64,000 nucleotides of DNA from Acridotheres tristis (Eukaryota > Chordata > Aves > Passeriformes > Sturnidae): the NCBI GenBank assembly GCA_037013685.1, contig CM072919.1, positions 2,419,616-2,483,615 on the forward strand, in the 5' to 3' direction. The notes under the pieces are model-generated. The model did no database searches and had not been told where the DNA came from. It worked only from the letters and a program-made list of their open reading frames with translations. This document shows, in pieces, positions 1 to 12,600 of this stretch (position 1 is its first letter; the number at the start of each line of letters is the position of its first letter). A program made the position numbers and the translations under genes.

Positions 1-195
1 CTTTCTTTGCAAGGTTTTAATTTAAAGTGGAGAATATTTGCTTAAAACAACCTTGTTTAACCCTTACAGTACTGTACATTTCTGGGCTGCCTTCCCCGCA
101 GCCACTTAAAAGACCATGAACAAGTTCACAGCCTTCAAAGGGTTAAAGCCAAAGCTGTGGTCAACTTCAAGAAGAGTCCGGAGAGCTGAAGAATT
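1..195 (-). other. MYO9B: MYO9B 3' UTR (partial)
   Basis: Sequence downstream of the TGA at 196-198. No AATAAA signal is visible on the minus strand, so the transcript probably ends outside the window. Confidence 0.6.
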
Positions 196-632
196 TCACT
201 TCTCCACACAGGGAATGTGAGAGTAAGGGTCCGAGAACCTGCGTTTGAGTTTTGCCGTGGGCTCGTATTCATCCCCGAGTTCCTGAGCGTGGGCCAGTGC
301 AGACCCTTGTGCAATGTACACCGACTGGATGCTGTCAGTCCGCCTCGCTGGCTGCTCCCTCCGCTGCACCGCCTGACACTCTTCCTTAGCCAAAACCTTG
401 TCCTGGGATTCTGTACATTTGAACAGCCCGGGAGGAAGTTTTATGTTTGCTGTTGGCATCACCGGAGTTCGACGGGGCACTTTAATCTTGGACAGTGTTA
501 AGGAGTATCTGCGCCTTGAAGCCAGGGAGGCAGAGGAAGAATTTGAAGAGGTTTGCGGGAGAGAAGGCACTTTGCAAATGTCTTTGGCAGGCACGCTGGA
601 GCTCTGAGCACAGCAGTGTAATCCAATAATTG
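196..632 (-). CDS. MYO9B: MYO9B coding exon 40 (C-terminal tail)
   Basis: Encodes the Ser/Arg-rich C-terminus, with the recognisable tail blocks [17 protein letters not shown] and SIQSVYI, ending VEK-TGA. The frame is secure from about 601 to 196. The upstream boundary is not. Acceptor TTTAAAG at 633-634 fits the phase-1 donor of exon 39. The better-looking acceptor GCTCAGAG (exon start 601) needs a different donor, four bases further into the intron. The AG just before 603 would put the exon in the wrong frame. Confidence 0.8.
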
Positions 633-3600
633 CTTTAAAGAAATAAGATACTTAGAGACTGATAGCAGGCCTAAAATGTAACTCGATATGAGCCACCGTG
701 ACCAGTTAATGTTTGGTCACCTGGCTGTATACAGTGAAAGATGTAGAATAAAAAAAAAGCACTTACTACCTTAATACTGACCTTCGGTATCCATCCGGCC
801 TGGTTTGTCCTCCAGCAGGCTCTCTGTGCTGGCAGAGGTCTCCGAGTCCACGTTTTCCTCGTCAGAGCCTCGCTGGTCGAGCTCAGGTAAGCGGTAAGTG
901 ATGTCCTCCCTGCATCAAACACAGGCTGCAGCACCTCTGACACGAGCAGCTTTATGCAGCTCATGGTCAGAGGTAAAGCATGTAGTCATTAACTATGAAT
1001 GATCATGGTATTTTCTTTCAGCTAGTGTTTTGTATTTTCCTTTTCCCCCTTGTAAAGGCCTACAGAACAGAGTTAGATCCTTTTGGACAAAATGTATCTT
1101 GCTTTACTACCTGTGCTGCTTCCAAGTGCAAAGGGCATGGCCTGACCAGGTAAAGGGACACTTACTTTTCTTCTTTTATCGACTGTATGCGATCGATGAG
1201 AATCTCCTTCTCCCGGTTGTTGGCTTCAGAAACCTCCTCCTCTTCGTGCACTGAGTCCAGCTCTGAGGTGCCACTGTCATTTCCTTTGACCTGAGAGCTT
1301 TTACTCTGCAAGACAGATTCACATGTAACACTTGTCAGTCACAAGCAGGTACATTCATCTGCAAGTTTCAGAGTGGAAGACAAATGAGTAGGTCAAAGAA
1401 GAGGCTGATGGAATTGAATGAAGAGTTGTTAGTTATCCATATAAATGTTTCAAAAAGTAAGAGAAAATTTCCTATTCACCTGATTTCCAGGATTTTGTTA
1501 TGTTTTTTTATCTGTCAGGCTCAGCTTAGTTTTAGTAGTCACTTAATGAGTAGTATTATTATATTCAATGTAAGTTACATACAGTGTCTATAAAACACCA
1601 GGTGATGACAGAATGATGAGGCCAGCAGCCCTGCATGCAGTCTGGGGAGGAAGTTGCACCAGTACATGCAGTCCTGATTGTTCAAAAGAGTGTTTAAAAC
1701 TGAGTTACAACCCGTGTAAGTATTTTAGTCATGCAAGAATACCATAAAAAAACCCCATGCACTGGAGCCAGGCAGTTGTACATACCAGCTTCCCCTCATA
1801 AGGGGAAGAGAACCCAAGTTTTATAGGCCAGAGCTAGAGAGAGATGGAGACCAAATTCACTATATGCAGCCTTTGATCAGACACAGTTTGGTTTGTATTA
1901 ATCAGTACAAAAAATCAAAAGAGTAAGTGTATTTTCCCTCCTAGAATGCAGCATATTTTTGCACACCAGCCATCTCTGGAGTGAAGGAACTCTTTTGCCA
2001 TGTCAGACACTCAATCTTAGTTCCACTGACAGAATTACATGGGAATAGATTTTGACCAGCACAAAAGCAGATTCCCACTCCTGCACCCTTCATTTATCAG
2101 AACTTCAGTGCAGCTCTATATTTAGCTCCTACCTACAGCTTTGGGCAGTTGTTTTTCCCCAACGGGTTTTTGACTCAGTGAATGGATGGACAGGAGAAGT
2201 AGCACTCTCTCCCCAAGAATCTGATGTTTTATTTCAACACTTACCGTGTTCTGCCGAAGCAACGAGAGCCGTCGGAAAGCGAAGCTCTCTGCTGCTTCCA
2301 GCTGATTGATTTCTTCCATTTTTATCTTGTACTTCCTTATCTGCTCCTTTATGAGCATCTCTACACACCTGTGAGAAAGGCAAGAGCTTATTGAGCTGCC
2401 TCATACCATGAAGGTTCTGAAACAACCATGGTGGGATGGGATGCTGCTCCTGGCCTGGGGGTGTTTGTCACACACATGTGGCTGAAGCACAAGCACAGTG
2501 TCCCAGTCTATCCCTCACAGCAGCACTGCATGGTAACAGGTGAAGAGTCCAACACAGCAGGCACAACAGGACAGAAAATGGGGACAGGCAATGGCACATG
2601 TTCGTCCTGGGATCACCAGAGCCTCCCATGCTGGCTGTACACAGTGGTGAGCAGACAGACATTACCATGGCTGCCAACAGCTCCAGCTGTTCTACCTGTT
2701 GTCCCTGTGCTGGCACAGGGTGGCAGAGACAGAACGAGCCTGCAACTGCCCTTCTCCACCTCTATGGCCCCAGGGGTCAGTAAGAAGTTACAAAAAGCTG
2801 TCATTTTTCAAACTCTGTTTTCATTGGAGGCAGAGACAAAGCCAGCCATGCAGTGAGGATGGTGAGGGGCTCTCACAGCCAGAGGTGCTGGAGGGTGAGG
2901 AGAACAGAGAGGGTCAAGGACAGAACTGTCTTCAATTCAAAGAACAATGCAGAAGAGATCATCAGGGGGTTCCACGTACGCAGGAGACAGCTTAATTCTA
3001 TATCATATTGTTTATTATGCCTTGTATCTCAGCAAAATAGATGATTAGGGTACAAGCCCCCCAAAAACAGATTATCTTGATGTAAAGCACAAACCTGATA
3101 GTTAAGACTTATAGATCATCCTACTTTATGCTTCGTAAAATTGAGACAGGTGGAAGGTCTGAGAGGGGTGTATGAATTGGCAGCACTGGCAGAGCAAGAA
3201 TTCAACAAGTCTTGAACCTCAGCTTCTCAGCTTGATACGAATGAAGTTGTAACAGGAAGTGGTACTGACCTTCCATCCCATTCCATTCTGCTTCTCAGCA
3301 GACTGCCAAAACTTACATGGTTGTTTTTGAAACATCCTTCATGCTGGTCAAGGGGTCAGAGGTGTCAGGACAGCGCAAGAGGCACGGAGCAAACACGATG
3401 GCCAAGGCGTTGGGGGACATGCGGTTCACATCTTCTATCAAAGCCACTCTGCAATTCAACAGGCAGGAGAAGAGATTTTAAGCAGCCCTTGCTGGAATAC
3501 AAACACCCTGATCACACCTTGCCAGAGTTCCCAAATAAAATGTAAGGAGGCCTCTTGGACACTCAGTATGTACAGCAGACCACAGAAGCTTTACAATCAT

Positions 3601-6600
3601 TTCACACCTACTAAGTAGACAACATTTCATGTACCAAAGGAACAGGGAATCACACAGGTTAAGCTAGTGTGGTAGCTTCTCAAAAGCATGTCTGGTGATT
3701 CAGCCTCTTCAAAAATCATTTTTGCCCATGTTCAGAGGGCTGCTTGGAAAATCCTCAGGTTCCTCAGGTAAGAGCAGTCCCTTTACCAGCACCATTTATC
3801 CCTGCCCCTGAGACTTGCATATGTTCATCCTCAGTTCACTACAAACCCCTCTGTCTAAATCCTGGTGCTCAGATGATTGACGAAGGCTTTGAGATCTACC
3901 TTGTCTTCAAAGCTGTTCTTACCTGGTTTGATCCAAATACACCAGGTGGTAGAAGTAACCACAGACCTGTTCATGAGCACAATTACCAGCTTCAATTCTT
4001 TCATTTCTAAAATAGCAGTACAATCCCCTCACTGACACCGAAGGTGTTTAATACTTTAGAAAGCTTCCAAGAAGCATTTAGAATCCCAGTTTCTTTACAA
4101 ATGAAGAAAACAAGCTCATTACTTGACAAGATGGAAGATAAGTCGCTCCAAGGTATTATGATTTGCTTGTGGGAGCTGTTCCAGGACACTGTAAATGGCA
4201 TGGAGCTGCTCCTGTTTCTCTGGCAGTTCTGCACGAAGGGAGAAAACATAAGATATTAATTTCTGTGCAAGGCTAGTGGAAAGCTAAAAATTCCTAAATT
4301 CTGCTAAGTCTTACAGTCATTTCATTTAGCAACTGTTATAACTGAATGTTAAAGTACTCCTCGTGGCACTGCAATTATCTTGCATTTTTAGATGCTACTG
4401 CTGTTTTCAATCATCAGGTGACACACTAAGACCTAAAACACTGTCTTGGGTGCCTTAATCCCACTGAAGTTAAAATAATCTAAGGATTTAAAGTATTGGT
4501 ATATTCAGATCTGGTCCAGAATAACAAGAAGAAAAACCCTGCCTGAAAGGAAACTCATTCACATGCTTATACAGTTTTTAGAAAGAGCAGCTGCAAGTGA
4601 CACATTAAAAATAAAAATAAACCCCTGAAGCAAGATCAAATAAGCTAGAGGAGAAATTCCCTGGAAAGTGTTTTATGTAAAATGTCTGAAATCATTGCTG
4701 TAAGTACACTGGAAAGAGCTGTTTAGTCAGCATGAGCAGCTTAAGAATTTCTTTTCCCAAGGACACAATGAGTTAAAGAAGAAATGTTTAAAGAATGGTT
4801 TTAAAACCTACCTACAGCTCTGAGAAAATCATTGTACTGTGCTGAGGTCATCAGTGGGTCTGGCAATTCCCTCAGCCACTGCTTAAGGATCCCTGTGATG
4901 GTGTGAATAGGGTAATTCTCCAGTTTCACTGAGTTTGGGTCTGAAAAGAAATGTTTTATTTAGAGCAGTTGAATCCTTTGATGCACACAATGAGACCTCA
5001 TAGAAATAAGATTAGAAACATTTAAAACTCCTGTTCACAGAATCCAAATGGCAATTCAGAAGTTAAAAATAGGCAAAAGATAGTAATTTAAAGGTACTAA
5101 AGGGCTTTAGGCAGCCAACAAAAATAATGCAGCCTGCACAGTCAACAAAAAGCTTTTTAAACACTAAGAAGTGACAGATACTTTCAGACAGAAGAGAATT
5201 GCAGGGAAAACTGATATGCAATGAAGTGCAAAGGGTGGACAACACCGCCTGACCTTCTTGCAGCAACTGCTTCAGCTCCTTCATCCGATTTGCCGATCCT
5301 GATTTCCGGTAGATGCCCTCTGTGTAGAGCCCGTGCATCTCCACGTACTCCAGCAGCTTCTCCATGACCACAGGCACCGAGTTCCTGTCGCTGGTCAGGG
5401 CGCTCACGCACACCCCGAAGTGCCGGGGCTCCGTGTCCTGCTCGCCCTGGGGGTCACACGCGTGGGATCCCTCTGTCAGCTCCCCCTCCTTCCCCAGCTA
5501 CACGAGGCCATGGCTTCCTGCTACACGTGCCTTATGATTCCACAAACTAGAGCTGAGTGCTCTGTTCTGGCTTGCTACATGCCTTGGGTCATAAGGCAGA
5601 TTTGCTGAGCTGCAGCAGTAAAAAGCCTTTATGGTTCACACTGCAGGATTTCTTTGTCAGTTTGGCCAACACACACTCTGTGAGAAGGGTTCCTAAATTA
5701 GCTCAAGCATCACCTCCTAGAATGCTCTGCTTCTGCAAGTGCAGGGCCTCTCTCCGACTACATGCAGACATGGAAGGGAACTGTTTAAGCAATTTTTGTT
5801 CAGTGCCTGGACATACCCTGTTCATTTACTGAGAAATAAAGGCAGCATTTTGCATGCACTTCTGGTAGCACAGAACCCCATCCCAGATCCATGGGCCTTA
5901 CCTTTTTCCCACAGGAGGTACAGCTGCTCTGGATTTTGGACATGCACTTCTTGTGACAAGTCAGCTTGCAAACTAGAGAAAGGAGAAATTGTTACAAGCA
6001 TCTAAATCACACTGAAACACTTGGCACCTTGAATTACCCATTTCCACATGGCCTGTTCCCAAGCCCACCTGTAGCAGGCAGAGTTACAAACAGTCTGCAC
6101 AGCTGAGGTGTGTTCACTCACCACTGCACAGACAGGCCTTCTCCATGGGCCAGATGTAGGAGGAGCAGTGCTCACACGACTGCCGGATGCTCACTTGGTA
6201 GCTTGTGAACACGTGGCCATTGTGCTCTTCAATCTGGTGAGAGACAGCAAGGAATCAGTCAACTCTTTTTGCCTTTTAAAAATTATTATTATTATTTTTA
6301 ATAAAATCGTCTACCCTATCTCAGATTTTTACCTTTTATTTTACAATTACAGCTGAAAGCTTTCACCCTGAAACCAAATTTCACCCTATCTTATGGCAGT
6401 TAGGTTTGCTGGAACATTTCGTAATTGACTTGCTGCCTTAAAGTTCATCAGTAAAATACAAGAGCTACAGTTTTGTTATTAATATTTAGTAGCTGTTTTC
6501 TCCTAAACAGCCCATGCTTGAGAAAGCCTTTAGACTCTAAAAGAAGCTGTGGACAAGCAAGAAAATGCTTGAGTGCCATCTATGACTGCATGAGCAAGAT

Positions 6601-9600
6601 CTCTGCTTTGTGAAAACCAGTTTTATATTGTCACATCTTCATAAAAGAGGTAAGTGAATGAGCATGCAAAACAAACCAGAATGTCAGTACAAATTCAAGC
6701 TCTTCAAAGGGGGTTTGTGTTCTGTGAGTGCACCTGAGGACTTGGATTACTGCAAAAAGAAAGCACTTACTGCACGATCCTGTTTCCGTTTCTTCTTCTG
6801 GGCTTTGGTTTGCTGCAGTGGGAAACAAAACTGGCCTTAGTCTTTGAAATTCAGACATTCCATTCCTTTTTTTTTCTCCCCTATTTAGTTTCCCAGACTT
6901 TACTTCACCTCCAGACATTCGAGACACTATCCTGCAGCTTCAGCTTGGTTTGAGGGTTGTCTGAGCTCTCACTATCAACTTCCTAAAAACCAACTGAGCT
7001 CACTGCCTGATGACAAAGCAACTCCATCTCTCAAACCTCCAGAGAACTCCTATGTTTTCACCAAAGAAAATGCACACTTTCAGATTCTGAAAATATTAAG
7101 TTAAAAAATTAACAATTCCATAAAGGTGTATCAGCAATCAGAATTTGTTACACACATGATGTGTGCATGACTAGTGTTTCCCAAGTAATAAAGAATGCTG
7201 TGGAAAAGGTTTCTGAGGTAACACAGGTCCCTTATGTTAAGAGAGCATCTGTGTTTCAGCATCCCATAACCCAATAAAAGAATAACTTTCATACCTTAGG
7301 CTGCTCAGATTCCTCTTTCTTTGTATATCCTCTAATGAATTCATCCAGAAGGGATAGAAAGAGATTCAAAACCAGCTTGACTTCTTTCTCTTCCCTTTTT
7401 TTGGCCAGGTTTGTAACTAGGAGCTGGTAATTTTCCACCAGATCTTTATAGCCAACATGGATTTGTCCATTCTAAAGAAGGAAAAATACTTGTCAGACAT
7501 TCCTTTTTGATACTGTTGAGACAGTTTCATATTTTCATGTACTTAAGTTCAGAGGTGAAAAAGCACAGCCATGATCAAAGTCAAAGATAACAGCCCATGA
7601 CAAAAACAAGTTAACACACTTCCCTCCTGCACTGTCCAACAGCACTTGGCTGACACAAGGCAGTGTCAGAAGAATATTGGAAAAGCTGTTGGCTCTTCTC
7701 TTTGGTGTTCAAACACAGCAGCATTAAGAGGCTGAAGACAGCAAAATCCATCCATTTCTAAAAATAAATTTATGGCTGAGTGAATGAGAAAAGGAAAACA
7801 AAGCAGGCTGCTTGAGATTACAGCAGAACTGTGAAATGAGTCTAACATTCAGCTCTGAATTCTGTGCTGAGAATTGCTGAACTGCTTTGTTGAAGTGCTG
7901 CAGGCCAAGCCTTTAACCTACACACCCAATTCATTTATTGCCTGCCAACTTTCCTTTATTGAGACTTACTACTTACAGGAGCAGAGTACATGGTCTTGAT
8001 GTTTCCTCTGAACTTCTCTGTGGCTTCAAAAAACAAACATTCAACACCAGACTTCTGGGAGCGTAAGTCATTGATCTAGAAAAAAATACATCTGCATCAG
8101 ATTTTGTTAAAAAAAGAACATCTGAACAGAGTTAAGCTTCAGTGGCTGGGCTTAGTCATTTGTGACCATTCCAATTATTTAAAACAACATTTTTTAATGC
8201 ACTTTGCTGATGATACAAAAAAAGGGGAGTCGGATAGTTGGGCTTTAGAGAACTTTCTTTACTTACAACTCTCACTTTTTTTTAATATAAGTTTTTCTAC
8301 CCACTCATTTGTAAACAAAGAACCAACACAAATGCCCTGTATTGTATTTAATGCAATATTATGCATTCAGCAACTTTAGGAAAAGAATAGGAAGGGTCCT
8401 AATGCAGACCTACCCCAGTCAAACCATCCAATCAATTCCCCTTTTGCTTTAGATTCTAACACAAACTTGCACCGAGACCAGCAGGCTTTAAAATTTACCC
8501 AAACAGTGAACAGAGACACGAATTCCATCATGGCTGGGAGCCTCTCACCTTGTTTAGGAGGAACTCATCCAGGTGTTTCAGCTCGTTGGCGTTCGCGATC
8601 TCCCGGACCATGGACGCGCGCCAGTTCTGGGACACGCTCGAGATCTTGCTGATCTTTATGGTTCTGTTCTTCTTTGCTTTGCTGCTCTCCTTCCCAGCCT
8701 GGGGCCGGCCTGGCTGCCCCGAAGAACCTGCCAAAGAAATGGGTTTGTACATTCAAGCACGGTGAGGAAATTCTGCAGCATTTGTTTCCTCGCAGACAGG
8801 ACGCGCTGTGCTGAGGGTTAAATCACCAAACTCACCTTCTGAAACTTTCTGGGCTCCTCCTGTGTCTGTGAAGAGGACACAGGACACGAGGGAGAGGCCA
8901 TCTCCTTCCTCAATCACATCAGAACTCTCCTTTGCAATTTTCTTGTCTGGCTTTTTCCCCAAAAGTCTACGCAAAGGGCTTTTGAAAGCAGACCTGAATA
9001 GAAAAGCAGATACAAGTCTGTCCCGTTAGTAATGGAAGCTGGCTCTGCCACAAGAACAGGCTCTTAACAATAACCCACAACTGGTTCACAACTGTGGGGA
9101 GTATTTAAGGCCCAACCTGAAGGAAAACTGAGCAGCACAAAGAAAGGGAAGACAGTGTGAAAGCACACCTGGACTTTTTGGTATTTACAAGATCAGACCT
9201 TCAGCACACACAGATAACACCTCACATATCCAAAACATCATTTCTGCCTCAGGAAGTCCCTGGGCTGCAGAATGCCAGAGCCTGGAGCAGGCCAGGGAAG
9301 CAGTATTACATGCTTGCTAGGTTCTTCAGCTTTTCTCTTGGTGTTGTATTACATTACATGAACCTTTAATCCCAGCTGTAAGTTGGTTCTTATTTTAAAA
9401 AGAACCAGTTCACAGAAGGTGTTATGCAAGAAGCAGAGAATCTGTTCCTCAGCAGGGTCAGATATCACGCTCAGAGCAACATGAAACAGCAACACAGCCA
9501 CTCGTGTAGCTGATGCCAACTTGTGCCTCTCCACAATCACAGTCTCAAGGTGCCCAGCTCAAGCACCAATGGAAAATCTTTTTTTTTTTTTTTTTTTATT

Positions 9601-12600
9601 TTCCCAAAGACAGGCCAGGCACACACACAAGCCATACTTGGCATCCCCTTGCTGACTCGCTGGCTGCACGGGAACGGCCGAGTCCGAGGTAGGGAAGTGG
9701 TCACTGGGTTTCTTCTGCACAGGGTATTTCTTGTTGCCTTTTTCTTCTTCAATTGGATCTGGTGATTGCTACAGGAGAGAGGAGAAGTCAAAAACTGCAA
9801 TTTGAGTAATACAGATTCTTTAAATGGTTTTAAAAGCCAGAATGGTGAAGTTTGCTTCATCAAGACAAAGCACTTTACCCGATTCCCTTCCTAATATAAG
9901 AATATAAGAACATTTAATGCTTTGATCAAAGATCCATTTATTAAAAGTTAAGTTTTCAAATTACTGTATAATACTTCCTGATGACTGTTTTTACATGGGT
10001 ATCAAGCAAAAAGAAAATCAACCTGAAGGAAAACAGACACACACTATAGACAATTACTTACAAGTCTTTAATATTTATAAACAATTAAGTGTAAATATAC
10101 ACAACAGCATCAGTACCTGGTTCATGGCAACAGTCTGGGCCAGAGTTGAGAGGTCACTTAATGAAGCTGAACTCCCCTTCTTCCTGTAGTAAAATAAGTT
10201 TCAGAATATATATTTTAATAAAGTCTGTGGCCTCTTCACATCTTTTAAATAACCCACATATCAACACTAGATCTGAGTCAGAACCCTGATCAGCTCTTGC
10301 AATTTACTTTTAAATGCAAAATGTACTGCATTGAAAAGCATAGGAATGTCAGATTTCCTGCCATATCAGAGGGATGATGCTTGCAAGCTGCAAGTCACTA
10401 AAACCTTATTTTCCACGGGCAAAAGACACATGAAAATAAACTCCAGACACTGTTTCAACTAATGGCCTGACTCTCCATTTTAATAGAGCCAGGCAGGCTT
10501 TGCATCTTTTGTGAGCTTCTGAAAACATTCTGCCCATACAGATTCACTGCAGGACTGGGAGCCAAGGAAAAGCAGGAGTTGTTCACAACTCTCTTTGCTC
10601 TCATAACATGGCCCAGGCTCTCAGGAATTCTCCAACGATTTTTAAACATTACAGATACTGTTTTCTGTGAAGTGAAAAAAAAGGAAGCTGCCCTTACTCT
10701 AGCTGACCCTGAGGAGACTTATCCACACGTATCCTTCCATCCAAAGACTGACTCAGCACATCATTGTGGCCAGCATCAGACTGTCTCTTTCCTTTCCACT
10801 TCTCCCTCTTGTATTTTAGCTTCTCTGGGTCATCCACGTATCTCTGGATTGCAGAAGTGGGGCTGTCCAACTCCTTGGTTGCCCTCTGCTGCCTGTTTTT
10901 ATCTGCCCAGCAGTCAGCAGGGCCCCGAAAGCTGCCAGTAGCAGACAGTGTGTTACAAACATTCAGTGCAAGATCTTTGGGCCTTTCAGGGCAGGTAAAG
11001 CTTTGGCTGCCTTTTATTTGGTTATTTTGATTCCCTTGTGCTTTCATTCTGTCAGCTGCTGTGTGCTCTGCTTCTGATTTAGGTGGTTCCTCAGCAACAG
11101 AACCACTTTCTTTTATCTCATTTGATGGTGGAATGTCTGAAAGAGTTTTTTCTTCACTTGGACTTTTCTCTCCCTCACTGCTTCCCTGAAGGACATTATC
11201 TTCTTGTGCTGCGGATTTCTCTGGCTCTGGAGCAGTTTCCAGGGTCTCTTCAGAAACAGTTTGCTCCTCGTGGCACAGCACAGATGGTCCTTCAAAGGAC
11301 AGGAGCACATGCTTGTTCTGCAAGTCGTTGTGCTCCAGCCCCCTCTGCCGACGGGACTCCCGCTTCTCCCGGCTGTTGGCTGCTTTCTCCGAGCCCTCCA
11401 CCGTGTGCTTCTGGGGTAATGTGGCCTTCTCAGATGAGCTCAGGTTTTCAGCTTGTTCATTTTGAGCTTGATCTTCGTCTTCAACAGCTTGAACTGCCTC
11501 TGACTCGTGTTTCACAGGCAGCTCATCTGTTGCTGGCTCACTCTGCTCATCCTTGCTTGTATCATCCTCTTTGTCTTCATTTTCCTGCATTTCTCTCTGC
11601 TTTTCTTCAGCTTTCTGCTTTTCTAGAATCATTTTCTGGTATCTGTTAAGAATTTTTAATATGAAAACACAAATCCTTAATGCCCAAGGGTTAAAAAAGC
11701 CACCATCTGCTTAAATGCAGCCCAAATAGCAATACAGACCCAAATTATACCTATGGTCCCAGTGGAACTGCAGGGAGGAGTCTGCTTGTCAGGACTGGCA
11801 GCACCAGTGCAGCTCAGCTGAACAAAGCTCAATTCTGAGCACTTACCACACTCCACTGCCACTTGCTACTGACTGAAATATCACATGGCAGTAACTACCT
11901 TGAAGTTCATATAATCTCAAAATGGTCTGGGTTGGGAAGGACCTTAAAGAACATCTCATTCCCATGCCCTTGCCATGGGGATGACACACCTTCCACTATC
12001 CCAGGGCGTTCCAAGTCCCACCCAACCTGGCCTTGGACACTTCCAGGCTTCCTGCACAACTTCCTTGGGCAACAATTTACCCAGTTGTTCACTCAGTCAC
12101 CCCAACACACAAACTGAGCTTGGCAAGTGAAGCCAGGTGATTAAACAGAAGTTTTCATGCCCCATTGCTCCTTCCCCCGCACCTCTTACGCTGCAGGTGG
12201 CCCCTGAGCAGGGCCTGCAGGAGACAAACTCTGGTCCTGAGCTGCAGGAAGCGTTTCCTCTGCCGGTGCCGCCTCCAGGCCGCCTGGATCTCGGTGGCAG
12301 CGCTGTTCCTCTGCAGAGCCATCCTGACACAGCGGGAGCGCCAGCACGCCTGCAAACACACGGTGCCCAAGTGAGGGAGGGCTGCCTCGAGGTGGGGACT
12401 GCTGCACGACACTGTTTGTTTGGGTTTTTTGGTTGTTCTTAGGAAAATAAGGCTGGCGATTCTCAAAGGTACCTGGAGAACAACGGCTGCCTGCCGCAGC
12501 CTGAGGAAGCGTCTCCTTTCCAAAACCATCCTGAGCCAGCTCTGAAGGAGGATGATTTTCCTGATCACTTCTTTGTGTAGTGTATCCTGTAGTATCTGTC

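Noticed and set aside
2428..2856. 142-codon plus-strand frame in a MYO9B intron
   Set aside because: Antisense in a well-explained intron; composition looks random.
2960..3200. Possible LTR-like or other old retroelement sequence in a MYO9B intron
   Set aside because: No terminal repeats, target duplication or recognisable internal motif could be found.
10694..11649. Plus-strand open frames opposite MYO9B exon 23
   Set aside because: Mirror frames of the Glu-rich coding exon; the minus strand is clearly the coding one.
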